The notes under the pieces were generated by a model. That model was not told the origin of the DNA. It worked only from the letters and a program-made list of their open reading frames with translations, and searched no databases. Below are positions 38,205 to 52,659 of a stretch of DNA of 64,000 nt, piece by piece. The stretch comes from Acanthacorydalis orientalis (Eukaryota; Arthropoda; Insecta; Megaloptera; Corydalidae), in assembly GCA_034766995.1 (NCBI GenBank), contig CM068325.1, positions 5,912,164-5,976,163 on the forward strand. Direction: 5' to 3'. The number at the start of each line of letters is the position of its first letter. Position 1 is the stretch's first letter. The position numbers and the translations under genes were made by a program.

Positions 38205-39328
38205 TCTTAAAAATTATACTTGCAATGATTTCCTTACATTAAATATTCAAGCACCTCCATGGCATTTGTAATCTCACGGATGTAAATCCTGTAGTTTAAA
38301 CGTGCACTCCTACCTGTCTAAAATCTAATTAGAGTGTAAACTAGCAACAGACTATAAATACATATGATTATAACCTTATAAACTTATACCGCAATGATTT
38401 CTCAACATTAAATATTCAATCGTTATGTATGTTATTATCTTCGGATATAACCTGTAAGCCGCACGCATACTCCCTCCCCTAACTGTAAAATCTAATTAGG
38501 TGTAAACTAGCACCTGACAATTAATATATGATTACAGTAACCATAAAAACTTATACTCGCAGAATGATTTCAGCATTAAATATTCAATCATATGTATGTT
38601 GTTGTTACTCTCTCGAATATAACGCTGTAAGCTTAGATCGTGCACTCCTCCCTCAACTAAAATCTAATTATAGGTGTAAACCTTTAGCACTCTGACAATT
38701 AATATATGATTATAACCATAAAAACTTATACTACATAATGATTTCAGCATTAAATATTCAATCATATGTATGTTGTTGTTACCTTCTAATATAACCTGCT
38801 TAAGCCGACGCACTCCCTCCCTAACTAAATTCCAATTAGGTGTAAACTAGCACCTGACAATTAATATATGATTATAACCTTAAAAACTTATACTCTCGCA
38901 ATGATTTCAGCATTAAATATTCCAATCACTTATGTATGTTGTTGTTACCTCTCTAATATAACCTGTAAGCTAAAGCACGTGCACTCCCTCTCCCTAACTC
39001 AAAAATCTAATTAGGTGTAAACTAGCACCTGACAATTAATATATGATTATAACCTTAAAAACTTATACTCGCAATGATTTCCAGCATTAAATATTCAATC
39101 ATATGTATGTTGTTACCTTCGAATATAACCTGTAAACGATCGACGGTAAACTCCCTCCCGCCCCTCTTCTCTCAAATTCTAATTTGGTGTAAACTAGCAC
39201 CAGACAATTAATATATGATTATAACATAAAAACATTATGCTCCCCAATGATTATGCGTAACACATTAAATATTCATTCATTTGTATGTTGGGTTGTTATC
39301 TTCGGATAGAACTGGTAAGCGTGGTAAA
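38205..39328. repeat. Satellite A1 array (right copy), error-rich
   Basis: Begins with a diverged edge unit (38205-38405) that carries GCACCTCCATGGCATTTG and other differences. Standard units follow, starting near 38406, 38572, 38746, 38911 and 39083, and a truncated one near 39251. The unit at 38406 corresponds to window position 1. It shows the array's true edge against unique DNA, which the left copy does not reach. Confidence 0.88.
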
Positions 39329-42300
39329 AATTTATACTTGCTCACGATTTCCACTTTAAATCTTCATTCGCTTGTATGTTGTTGTTGTTATCTCCGAATA
39401 TAATCCTTCTATGCGTGCAAGTTACATTACCTCCACACCTAAAATCAAATTCAGTGTTAAACAAACTAGCAATCAAAACTTTCAACATGATTATAACCTT
39501 AAAAATATATTTAAAAAACATTATACTTACCATGATTTCCACTTAAAAATATTCATTCCTTTGTACGCAGCAGTTATCTTCGAATATAACCTATGCGCGC
39601 CGTGCGTAAGCTAACTCCACACCTAAAATCAAATCTGATGTTAACAAACTAGCATTCGGATTTTTTAAATATATTATAACCATAAAAATATATTTAAAAA
39701 TTTATACTTAAGCTACTCTGATTTCCACTTTCTAAATCTTCTCTATTCGCTTGTAGATAAGTTGTTATTGTTTTTGTTATCTTCTTAATCATAACCTCTA
39801 TGCGTATAAGCATTAACCTTCCACACCTAAAATCAAATTCAGTAAGTTAACAAACTAGCAATCAAACTTTCAACATGATTATAACCTTAAAAATATATTT
39901 AAAAAACATTATACTTACCATGAGAATTCTCTTTGGTATCGCAAGTTAAGTTAACATCCTTTCGAATATAACCTATGCGCCAGCATCGCAGTTTTCTAAC
40001 TCCACACCTAAAATCAAATCGGAATTGTTAACAAACTAGTATTCTAGGATTTTTAAATATATTATAACCATAAAAAATATATTTAAAAATTTATACTTGC
40101 TACGTATTTCCACTTTAAATCTTCATTCGCTTGTATGTTGTTGTTGTTATCTCCTAATATAACCTCTATGCTGTACAAGCTACTACCTCCACACCTAAAA
40201 TCAAATTCAGTGTTAACAAACTAGCAATCAAACTTTTCAACATGATTATTATTCCCCTTAAAAATATATTTAAAAAATTATACTTGCTACGCATTTCCAC
40301 TTCTAAATCTTCATTCGCTTGTATGTTGTTGTTGTTATCTCCGAATATAACCTCCTCATGAGTGCTAGCATTACCTCTCCACACCTAAAATCAAATCGGA
40401 TGTTAACATAAACTAGTATCTCGGATTTTAAATATATTATAAACCATAAAAAATATATTTAAAAAATTTATACTTGCTACGATTTCCACTTTAAATCTTC
40501 ATTCGCTTAGGTATGTTGTTGTTGTTATCTCGAATATAACACTCTTATATGCGTATAAGCATTACCTACACACCTAAAAATCAAATTCAGTGTTTAACAA
40601 ACTAGCAATCAAACTTTCAACATGATTATTACCTTAAAAATGTATTTAAAAAATTATACTTCCCTTGATTTCCACTTTTAAATATTCATTCCTTTTTGTA
40701 CGTGTTGTTATCTTCGAATATAACCTATGCGCTGCACGTAAGCTAACTCCACACCTAAAATCAAATCGGGTGTTAACAAATCTAGCATTCGGATTTTAAA
40801 TATATTATAACCATAAAAATATATTTAAAAAAAAATTTATACTTGCTACGCATTTCCACTTTAAATCTTTCATTCGCTTGTATGTTGTTGTTGTTATCTC
40901 CGAATATAACCTCTATGCGCATGCTAAGCATTACCTCCACACCTAAAATCAAATCGGATGTTAACAAACTAGCATTCGGATTTCTAAATATATTATAACC
41001 ATAAAAATATATTTAAAAATTTATACTTGCTACGATTTCCACTCTTCTTAAATCTTCATTCGCTTTTGTATGTTGTTGTTGTTATCTCCGAATATAACCT
41101 CTATGCGTATGCTAAGCATTACCTCCACACCTAAAATCAAATTCAGTGTTTAACAAACTAGCAATCAAACTTTCAACATGATTATTACCTTAAAAATGTA
41201 TTTAAAAATTATACTTCCCTTGATTTCCACTCCTTTAAATATTCATTCCTTTTGTATCGTGTTGTTATCTTCGAATATAACCTATGCGCCAGACGTAAGC
41301 TAACTCCACACCTAAAATCAAATCGGGTGTTAACAAACTAGCATTCGAATTCTAAATTTATTATAACCATAAAAAAAATATATTTAAAAATTTATACTTG
41401 CTACGATTTCCACTTTAAATCTTCATTCGCTTGTATGTTGTTATTGTTTTTGTTATCTTCGAATATAACCTCTATGCGTATGCATTACCTCCACACCTAA
41501 AATCAAATTCAGTGTTTAACAAACTAGCAATCAAACTTTCAACATGATTATTACCTTAAAAATGTATTTAAAAAAATTATACTTCCTTTGATTTCCACTT
41601 TAAATATTCATTCCTTTGTAACGTGTTAAGTTATCTTCGAATATAACCTATGCGCCAGACGTAAGCTAACTCCACACCTAAAATCAAATCGGGTGTTAAC
41701 AAACTAGTATTTAGGATTTTAAATATATTATAACCATAAAAAATATATTTAAAAATTTATACTTGCTACGATTTCCACTTTTAAATCTTCATTCGCTTGT
41801 ATGTTGTTGTTGTTATCTCCTAATATAACCTCTATGCGCATAAAGCATTACTCTCCACACCTAAAATCAAATTCAGTGTTAACAAAACTAGCAATCAAAC
41901 TTTCAACATGATTATTCCCTTAAAAATATATTTAAAAAAATTATACTTGCTACGATTTCCACTTTAAATCTTCATTCGCTTGTATGTTGTTGTTGTTATC
42001 TCCGAATATAACCTCTATGAGTAAGCATACTACCTCCACACCTAAAATCAAATCGGTGTTAACAAACTAGCATTCGGATTTTAAATATATTATAACCATA
42101 AAAATATATTTAAAAATTTATACTTGCTACGATTTCACTTTAAATCTTCATTCGGCTTGTATGTTGTTGTTGTTATCTCCGAATATAACCTCTATGCGTA
42201 TAAGCATTACCTCCACACCTAAAATCAAATTCAGTGTTTAACAAACTAGCAATCAAACTTTCAACATGATTATTATTACCTTAAAAATATATTTAAAAAT

Positions 42301-44498
42301 TATACTTCCCTTGATTTCCACTTTAAATATTCATTCCTTTGTACGCGGTTGTTATCTTCGAATATAACCTATGCCAGACGTAGTTTTCAACTCCACACCT
42401 AAAATCAAATCGGGTGTTAACAAACTAGCATTCGATTTTTAAATATATTATAACCATAAAAATATATTTAAAAAATTTATACTTGCTACGATTTCCACTT
42501 TAAATCTTCATTCGCTTGTATGTTGTTGTTGTTATCTCCGAATATAACCTCTATGCGTAAAGGCATTACCTCCACACCTAAAATCAAATTCAGTGTTAAC
42601 AAACTAGCAATCAAACTTTCAACATGATTATTCCTTAAAAATATATTTAAAAATTATACTTGCTACGATTTCCACTTTAAATCTTCATTCGCTTGTATGT
42701 TGTTGTTGTTATCTCCGAATATAACCTCTATGAGTGCATTACCTAATCCACACCTAAAATCAAATCGGGTGTTAACAAACTAGCATTCGATTTTAAATAT
42801 ATTATAACCATAAAAATATATTTAAAAAATTTATACTTGCTACGATTTCCACTTTAAATCTTCATTCGCTTGTATGTTGTTGTTGTTATCTCCTAATATA
42901 ACCTCTATGAGTGCGCATTACCTCCACACCTAAAATCAAATCGGGTGTTAACAAACTAGCATTCGGATTTTAAATATATTATAACCATAAAAATATATTT
43001 AAAAATTTATACTTGCTACGCATTTCCACTTTAAATCTTCATTCGCTTGTATGTTGTTGTTGTTATCTCCGAATATAACCTCTATATGCGTATGCTACTA
43101 CCTCCACACCTAAAATCAAATTCAGTGTTAACAAACTAGCAATCAAACTTTCAACATGATTATTACCTTAAAAATATATTAAAAAAATTATACTTACCAT
43201 GATTTCCACTTTAAATATTCATTCCTTTGTAACGTGTTGTTATCTTCTAATATAACCTATGCCAGACAGACGTAAGCTAACTCCACACCTAAAATCAAAT
43301 CGATGTTAACAAACTAGTATCTCGGATTTTAAATATATTATAACCATAAAAATATATTTAAAAATTTATACTTGCTACGATTTCCACTTTAAATCTTCAT
43401 TCGCTTGTATGTTGTTGTTGTTATCTCCGAATATAACCTCTATGCGTATAAGCATTACTACCTCCACACCTAAAATCAAATCGGTGTTAACAAACTAGCA
43501 TTCGGATTTTAAATATATTATAACCATAAAAATATATTTAAAAATTTATACTTGCTACGATTGCCACTTTAAATCTTCATTCGCTTGTATGTTGTTGTTG
43601 TTATCTCCTAATATAACCTCTATGCGTATGCATTACCTCTCCACACCTAAAATCAAATCGGATGTTAACAAACTAGCATTCGGATTTTAAATATATTATA
43701 ACCATAAAAAATATATTTAAAAAAATTATACTTGCTACGATTTCCACTCTTAAATCTTCATTCGTTTGTATGTTGTTGTTGTTATCTCCGAATATAACCT
43801 CTTATGAGTGCGTTACTACCTCCACACCTAAAATCAAATCGGGATGTTAACAAACTAGCATTCGGATTTTAAATATATTATAACCATAAAAAATATATTT
43901 AAAAAATTTATACTTGCTACGATTGCCACTTTAAATCTTCATTCGTTTGTATGTTGTTGTTGTTATCTTCGAATATAACCTCTATGCGTGCGTTACTACC
44001 TCCACACCTAAAATCAAATTCAGTGTTTAACAAACTAGCAATCAAACTTTCAACATGATTATTACCTTAAAAATGTATTTAAAAAAAATTATACTTCCCT
44101 TGATTTCCACTTTAAATATTCATTCCTTTGTACGTGTTGTTATCTTCGAATATAACCTATGCGCGTACGTAAGCTAACTCCACACCTAAAATCAAATCGG
44201 GTGTTAACAAACTAGCATTCGAATTTAAATATATTATAACCATAAAAAATATATTTAAAAAATTTATACTTGCTACGATTTCCACTTTAAATCTTCATTC
44301 TGTTTGTATGTTGTTGTTGTTGTTATCTTCGAATATAACCTATATGCGTTCGTACACTACCTCCACACCTAAAATCAAATTGGGTGTTAACTAGCAATCA
44401 GACTTTCAACATGATTGTAACCTTAAAAATATATGTTAAACTAGCATTCGGATTTTAAATATATTATAAACCATAAAAAAATATATTTAAAAAATTAT
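39329..44498. repeat. Satellite A2 array (right copy), mostly error-rich
   Basis: About 28 monomers in the same a/b order as the left copy, with one additional type-a monomer near 42845. Up to about 43600 nearly every type-a unit reads CATTCGCTTGTATG instead of CATTCGTTTGTATG, and GCGCGTACGTAAGC becomes GCGCCAGACGTAAGC or similar. Homopolymers are shortened. From about 43740 the sequence agrees much better with the left copy. Open minus-strand frames here (39342-39542, 40166-40384, 40782-40967) are satellite shadows. Confidence 0.88.
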
Positions 44499-44980
44499 AA
44501 ATAGACAAATTTGTTTTCAAAGATTGAATGGCATGATTGATATAAATTATATATATATATACACACACACACATTGATATATATATAAATTATATTTAGA
44601 AATATTCATAAATTATATCAAAATATATTTACACTAAGAAGTAAATTACGTATTGTATTGAAACTATAATCGAATAAAAATTAAAGAAAATATCTATTAA
44701 AGTGTATATCTTACAACAGTAATATGCAGCAACCATATCGTCTCAAAAACTAGACACGACTGAATAAATAAATGTGTAATTTCACAGACACGAAAGTTCA
44801 TGGCTGTAGGTTTATATAATTTTCCAAATCTTATATAAATGTAACGCGCTGTGAAGCATTGACCTGCACATGATATAGACAAAGTGTTGTGAAGCATTAT
44901 ACAAACAATAAAAACAGACATAGTATTATATAAACAACAAATACAGTACAGACAAATATACAAATACAATCAGGATAAAG
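44499..44980. repeat. Module C, copy 14 (long form), next to satellite A2
   Basis: Counterpart of copy 1, with the same A2/C junction. Minus-strand 90-codon frame at 44697-44969. Confidence 0.88.
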
Positions 44981-47900
44981 AAAATGATACGTAAGGAACC
45001 TCCGAATATATAATAAGTGTATTCAGTAAGAGCAGATTCAAATATTTTTACTGATTTCAAATTTTAGATAACCTACATTTGAACTGGAAAACATATGTCA
45101 AATATAATCTTATTATGGATGATTTAAATTGAACTGGCAGTAATTATACTTCAAATTCCATTTGAAGAGAGTCTAAATATACAATAAAAGTAAACAATAA
45201 GAGCAGATTGTAATTTTAATATCTGTTACAAAATCTAACCTGTGATAACGCTTTGCACTGGAAACGTATCGTCTCAATTGTACTCGTATGGTGTATGATT
45301 TAAATTAGACGGAGTAGTTTTACATGAAATACCTAGTAAGAAAACTCTAAATATACTATTAAAACATACAATGAGAGTAGAGTATAGTTTTAGTATCTAT
45401 TACAAAATTTTTAAGTGTGATTATACCTTACACTCAAACGGTGGTCTCAATTATTAAAACCCCCGTATAATGTACGATTTAAATTCAACTGGCAGTAATT
45501 TTACTTCAAAATCTAACTAAGGGAACTCTAAATATACTATAATAACGTAGAATAAGAGCAGACTCTAATTTTTATTCTCGTTTCAATTTCTAGGTGTTCT
45601 ACATTTGTAATAAAACATTCCTGATATGAATATTCTCATAATATATGTTTCCAAAGTATACTAGCAGTGATTTTGCTTCAAATTCAAACTAAGGGAAGTC
45701 TAAATATACAAAGGAGAAGACTCCTAGTCTTTAATTAATTTATATAATAAGAGAATATATTTTAATTCTTTAATTAAAAATTAAATTTGAATTTTCCTGT
45801 AGACTTTGTGGTCGGTAAATGAGAACTCTAACTACGTTATCGAGAAATGAGGTGGTCTGGCAAGTTTCAGGTTTTGCCGTTTACAACCAGGTCCCGATTT
45901 AGGAAACTTTTTTAATTAAAAAAAAAAGGATAATATCAGGATAAAGTAAATCATACGTCAGGAACCTACAAATATATAATAAGTGTATTCAATAAGAGCA
46001 GATTCTAATATTTTTACTGATTTCAAATTTTAGATAACCTACATTTGAACTGAAAACATATGTCAAATATAATCTTATTATGGATGATTTAAATTAAACT
46101 GGCAGTAATTATACTTCAACTTCCAATTGAAGAGAGTCTAAATATAGAATAAAAATAAACAATAATAGCGGATTGTAATTTTAATATCTGTTACAAAAAA
46201 TCTAACCTGTGATACGTTTACACTGAAACGTACGTCTCAATATTGTACTCGTGATAGTGTATGATTTAAATTAGATGCAGTAGTTTTACATGAAATACCT
46301 AGTAAGAGAACTCTAAATATACTATTAAAAACATACAATGAGAGTAGATTATAGTTTTAGTATCTATTACAAAATTTTTAACTGTGATAATACGTTGCAC
46401 TGAAACGTAGGTCTCAATTAAACCCGTATAATGTACGACATTTAAATTCAACTGGCAGTAATTTTACTTCAAAATCTAACTAAGGGAACTCCAAATATAC
46501 TATAATAACGTAGAATAAGAGCAGACTCTAATTTTTATTCTCGTTTCAATTTCTAGGTGATCTACATTTGTATAAAAAACTATCCTGATAACAATATTGA
46601 CATAATATATGTTGCAAAAGATACTAGCAGTAATGTTGCTTCAAATTCAAACTAAGGCAAGTCTAAATATACAAAGGACAACACTCCTAGTCTTTAATTA
46701 ATTTATATAATAAGAGAATATATTTTAATTCTTTAATTAAAAATTAAATTTGAAATTTTCCTGTAGATTTTGTGGTAGGGAAATGAGAACTCTAACTACG
46801 TTATCTAGAAAGGAGGTGGTCTGGCAAGGTTCAAGTTTTGGCGTTTAAAACCAGGTCCGGATTTAGGAAACTTTTAATTAAAAAAAGGAGGATAATATCA
46901 GGATAAAATCATACGTCAGGAACCTACAAATATATAATAAGTGTATTCAATAAGATCAGATTCTAATATTTTTACTGATTTCAAATTTTAGATAAGCTAC
47001 ATTTGAACTGAAAACATATGTCAAGTATAATCTTATTATGGATGATTTAAATTAAACTGGCAGTAATTATACTTCAACTTCCAATTGAAGAGAGTCTAAA
47101 TATACAATAAAAGTAAACAATAAGAGCGGATTGTAATTTTAATATCCGTTACAAAATCTAACGTGCGATACGTTTGCACTGAAACGTACGTCACAATTGT
47201 ACTCGTATAGTGTATGATTTAAATTAGACGCAGTAGTTTTACATGAAATACCTAGTAAGAGAACTCTAAATATACTATTAAAACATACAATGAGAGTAGA
47301 TTATAGTTTTAGTATCTATTACAAAATTTTTAACTGTGATTATACGTTGCACTGAAACGTAGGTCTCAATTAAACCCGTATAATGTACGATTTAAATTCA
47401 ACTGGCAGTAATTTTACTTCAAAATCTAACTAAGGGAACTCCAAATATACTATAATAACGTAGAATAAGAGCAGACTCTAATTTTTATTCTCGTTTCAAT
47501 TTCTAGGTGTTCTACATTTGTAATAAAAACATTCCTGATATGAATATTCACATAATATATGTTTCAAAGTATACTAGCAGTAATTTTGCTTCAAATTCAA
47601 ACTAAGGGAAGTCTAAATATACAAAGGAGAAGACTCCTAGTCTTTAATTAATTTATATAATAAGAGAATATATTTTAATTCTTTAATTAAAAATTAAATT
47701 TGAATTTTCCTGTAGACTTGGTGGTCGGTAAATGAGAACTCTAACTACGTTATCGAGAAATGAGGTGGTCTGGCTAGTTTCAAGTTTTGCCGTTTACAAC
47801 CAGGTCCGGATTTAGGAAACTTTTTTAATTAAAAAAAAAAGGATAATATCAGGATAAAGTAAATCATACGTCAGGAACCTACAAATATATAATAAGTGTA

Positions 47901-48287
47901 TTCAATAAGAGCAGATTCTAATATTTTTACAGATTTCAAATTTTAGACAAGCTACATTTGAACTGAAAACATACGTCAAATATAATCTTATTATGGATGA
48001 TTTAAATTAAACTGGCAGTAATTATACTTCAACTTCCAATTGAAGAGAGTCTAAATATACAATAAAAGTAAACAATAAGAGCAGATTGTAATTTTAATAT
48101 CCGTTACAAAATCTAACGTGCGATACGTTTGCACTGAAACGTACGTCTCAATTACACTCGTATAGTATATGATTTGAATTCAACTAGCAGTAATTTTACT
48201 TCAAAATCAGACTAAGGGAACTCAAAATCTACTATAATAACGTACAATAAGAGCAGATTCTAAATTTAAAGTAAGATACAAATATAT
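44981..48287. repeat. D/T block 14 (three groups of 4 D + T, tail)
   Basis: D 44981-45693, T 45694-45929, D 45930-46656, T 46657-46892, D 46893-47606, T 47607-47842, tail 47843-48287. Counterpart of block 1. An unusual cluster of substitutions, not indels, lies at 46555-46860, for example TGATCTACATTTGTATAAAA and GGACAACACTCC. After 46893 it matches the left copy. Confidence 0.88.
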
Positions 48288-48770
48288 AAATAGACAAATT
48301 TGTTTTCAAAGATTGAATGGCATGATTGATATAAATTATATATACACACACACACACACACACACATTTATATATATATATTATATTTAGAAATATTCAT
48401 AAATTATATCAAAATATATTTACACTAAGAAGTAAATTACGTATTGTATTGAAACTATAATCGAATAAAATTAAAGAAAATATCTATTAAAGTGTATATC
48501 TTACAACAGTGATATGCAGCAACCATATCGTCTCAAAAACTAGACACGACTGAATAAATAAATGTGTAATTTCACAGACACGAAAGTTCATGGCTGTAGG
48601 TTTATATAATTTTCCAAATCTTATATAAATGTAACGCGCTGTGAAGCATTGACCTGCACATGATATAGACAAAGTGTTGTGAAGCATTATACAAACAATA
48701 AAAACAGACATAGTATTATATAAACAACAAATACAGTACAGACAAATATACAAATACAATCAGGATAAAG
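48288..48770. repeat. Module C, copy 15 (long form)
   Basis: Counterpart of copy 2 at offset 38792, including its CA-tract length. Minus-strand frame 48487-48759. Confidence 0.9.
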
Positions 48771-50150
48771 AAAATGATACGTAAGGAACCTCCGAATATA
48801 TAATAAGTGTATTCAGTAAGAGCAGATTCAAATATTTTTACTGATTTCAAATTTTAGATAACCTACATTTGAACTGAAAACATATGTCAAATATAATCTT
48901 ATTATGGATGATTTAAATTGAACTGGCAGTAATTATACTTCAAATTCCATTTGAAGAGAGTCTAAATATACAATAAAAGTAAACAATAAGAGCAGATTGT
49001 AATTTTAATATCTGTTACAAAATCTAACCTGTGATACGTTTGCACTGAAACGTACGTCTCAATTGTACTCGTATAATGTATGATTTAAATTAGACGCAGT
49101 AGTTTTACATGAAATACCTAGTAAGAGAACTCTAAATATACTATTAAAACATACAATGAGAGCAGATTGTAATTTTAATATCTGTTACAAAATCTAACGT
49201 AAGATACGTTTGCACTGAAACGTAGGTCTCAATTAAACCCGTATAATGTACGACTTAAATTCAACTGGCAGTAATTTTACTTCAAAATCTAACTAAGGGA
49301 ACTCCAAATACACTATAATAACGTAGAATAACAGCAGACTCTAATTTTTATTCTCGTTTCAATTTCTAGGTGTTCTACGTTTGTAATAAAAACATTCCTG
49401 ATATGAATATTCACATAATATATGTTTCAAAGTATACTAGCAGTAATTTTGCTTCAAATTCAAACTAAGGGAAGTCTAAATATACAAAGGAGAAGACTCC
49501 TAGTCTTTAATTAATTTATATAATAAGAGAATATATTTTAATTCTTTAATTAAAAATTAAATTTGAATTTTCCTGTAGACTTGGTGGTCGGTAAATGAGA
49601 ACTCTAACTACGTTATCGAGAAATGAGGTGGTCTGGCTAGTTTCAAGTTTTGCCGTTTACAACCAGGTCCGGATTTAAGAAACTTTTTTAATTAAAAAAA
49701 AAAGGATAATATCAGGATAAAGTAAATCATACGTCAGGAACCTACAAATATATAATAAGTGTATTCAATAAGAGCAGATTCTAATATTTTTACAGATTTC
49801 AAATTTTAGACAAGCTACATTTGAACTGAAAACATACGTCAAATATAATCTTATTATGGATGATTTAAATTAAACTGGCAGTAATTATACTTCAAATTCC
49901 AATTGAAGAGAGTCTAAATATACAATAAAAGTAAACAATAAGAGCAGATTGTAATTTTAATATCCGTTACAAAATCTAACGTGCGATACGTTTGCACTGA
50001 AACGTACGTCTCAATTACACTCGTATAGTATATGATTTGAATTCAACTAGCAGTAATTTTACTTCAAAATCAGACTAAGGGAACTCAAAATCTACTATAA
50101 TAACGTACAATAAGAGCAGATTCTAAATTTAAAGTAAGATACAAATATAT
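48771..50150. repeat. D/T block 15 (4 D + T + 445-bp tail)
   Basis: D 48771-49469, T 49470-49705, tail 49706-50150. Counterpart of block 2. Confidence 0.9.
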
Positions 50151-50627
50151 AAATAGACAAATTTGTTTTCAAAGATTGAATGGCATGATTGATATAAATT
50201 ATATATACACACACACACACACATTTATATATATATATTATATTTAGAAATATTCATAAATTATATCAAAATATATTTACACTAAGAAGTAAATTACGTA
50301 TTGTATTGAAACTATAATCGAATAAAATTAAAGAAAATATCTATTAAAGTGTATATCTTACAACAGTGATATGCAGCAACCATATCGTCTCAAAAACTAG
50401 ACACGACTGAATAAATAAATGTGTAATTTCACAGACACGAAAGTTCATGGCTGTAGGTTTATATAATTTTCCAAATCTTATATAAATGTAACGCGCTGTG
50501 AAGCATTGACCTGCACATGATATAGACAAAGTGTTGTGAAGCATTATACAAACAATAAAAACAGACATAGTATTATATAAACAACAAATACAGTACAGAC
50601 AAATATACAAATACAATCAGGATAAAG
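50151..50627. repeat. Module C, copy 16 (long form)
   Basis: Counterpart of copy 3. Minus-strand frame 50344-50616. Confidence 0.9.
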
Positions 50628-52182
50628 AAAATGATACGTAAGGAACCTCCGAATATATAATAAGTGTATTCAGTAAGAGCAGATTCAAATATTTTTACTG
50701 ATTTCAAATTTTAGATAACCTACATTTGAACTGAAAACATATGTCAAATATAATCTTATTATGGATGATTTAAATTGAACTGGCAGTAATTATACTTCAA
50801 ATTCCATTTGAAGAGAGTCTAAATATACAATAAAAGTAAACAATAAGAGCAGATTGTAATTTTAATATCTGTTACAAAATCTAACCTGTGATACGTTTGC
50901 ACTGAAACGTACGTCTCAATTGTACTCGTATAATGTATGATTTAAATTAGACGCAGTAGTTTTACATGAAATACCTAGTAAGAGAACTCTAAATATACTA
51001 TTAAAACATACAATGAGAGTAGATTATAGTTTTAGTATCTATTACAAAATTTTTAACTGTGATAATACGTTGCACTGAAACGTAGGTCTCAATTAAACCA
51101 GTATAATGTACGATTTAAATTCAACTGGCAGTAATTTTACTTCAAAATCTAACTAAGGGAACTCCAAATATACTATAATAACGTAGAATAAGAGCAGACT
51201 CTAATTTTTATTCTCGTTTCAATTTCTAGGTGTTCTACGTTTGTAATAAAAACATTCCTGATATGAATATTCACATAATATATGTTTCAAAGTATACTAG
51301 CAGTAATTTTGCTTCAAATTCAAACTAAGGGAACTCCAAATATACTATAATAACGTAGAATAAGAGCAGACTCTAATTTTTATTCTCGTTTCAATTTCTA
51401 GGTGTTCTACGTTTGTAATAAAAACATTCCTGATATGAATATTCACATAATATATGTTTCAAAGTATACTAGCAGTAATTTTGCTTCAAATTCAAACTAA
51501 GGGAAGTCTAAATATACAAAGGAGAAGACTCCTAGTCTTTAATTAATTTATATAATAAGAGAATATATTTTAATTCTTTAATTAAAAATTAAATTTGAAT
51601 TTTCCTGTAGACTTGGTGGTCGGTAAATGAGAACTCTAACTACGTTATCGAGAAATGAGGTGGTCTGGCTAGTTTCAAGTTTTGCCGTTTACAACCAGGT
51701 CCGGATTTAGGAAACTTTTTTAATTAAAAAAAAAAGGATAATATCAGGATAAAGTAAATCATACGTCAGGAACCTACAAATATATAATAAGTGTATTCAA
51801 TAAGAGCAGATTCTAATATTTTTACAGATTTCAAATTTTAGACAAGCTACATTTGAACTGAAAACATACGTCAAATATAATCTTATTATGGATGATTTAA
51901 ATTAAACTGGCAGTAATTATACTTCAAATTCCATTTGAAGAGAGTCTAAATATACAATAAAAGTAAACAATAAGAGCAGATTGTAATTTTAATATCCGTT
52001 ACAAAATCTAACGTGCGATACGTTTGCACTGAAACGTACGTCTCAATTGTACTCGTATAATGTATGATTTAAATTCAACTAGCAGTAATTTTACTTCAAA
52101 ATCAGACTAAGGGAACTCAAAATCTACTATAATAACGTACAATAAGAGCAGATTCTAAATTTAAAGTAAGATACAAATATAT
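50628..52182. repeat. D/T block 16 (5 D + T + tail)
   Basis: D 50628-51501, T 51502-51737, tail 51738-52182. Counterpart of block 3. It differs at 51239-51240 (CTACGTTTG here, CTACAATTG at 12447-12448), the only clean-to-clean difference I noticed. Confidence 0.9.
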
Positions 52183-52659
52183 AAATAGACAAATTTGTTT
52201 TCAAAGATTGAATGGCATGATTGATATAAATTATATATACACACACACACACACATTTATATATATATATTATATTTAGAAATATTCATAAATTATATCA
52301 AAATATATTTACACTAAGAAGTAAATTACGTATTGTATTGAAACTATAATCGAATAAAATTAAAGAAAATATCTATTAAAGTGTATATCTTACAACAGTG
52401 ATATGCAGCAACCATATCGTCTCAAAAAATAGACACGACTGAATAAATAAATGTGTAATTTCACAGACACGAAAGTTCATGGCTGTAGGTTTATATAATT
52501 TTCCAAATCTTATATAAATGTAACGCGCTGTGAAGCATTGACCTGCACATGATATAGACAAAGTGTTGTGAAGCATTATACAAACAATAAAAACAGACAT
52601 AGTATTATATAAACAACAAATACAGTACAGACAAATATACAAATACAATCAGGATAAAG
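52183..52659. repeat. Module C, copy 17 (long form)
   Basis: Counterpart of copy 4, sharing its AAAAAATAGACACG variant. Minus-strand frame 52376-52648. Confidence 0.9.
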
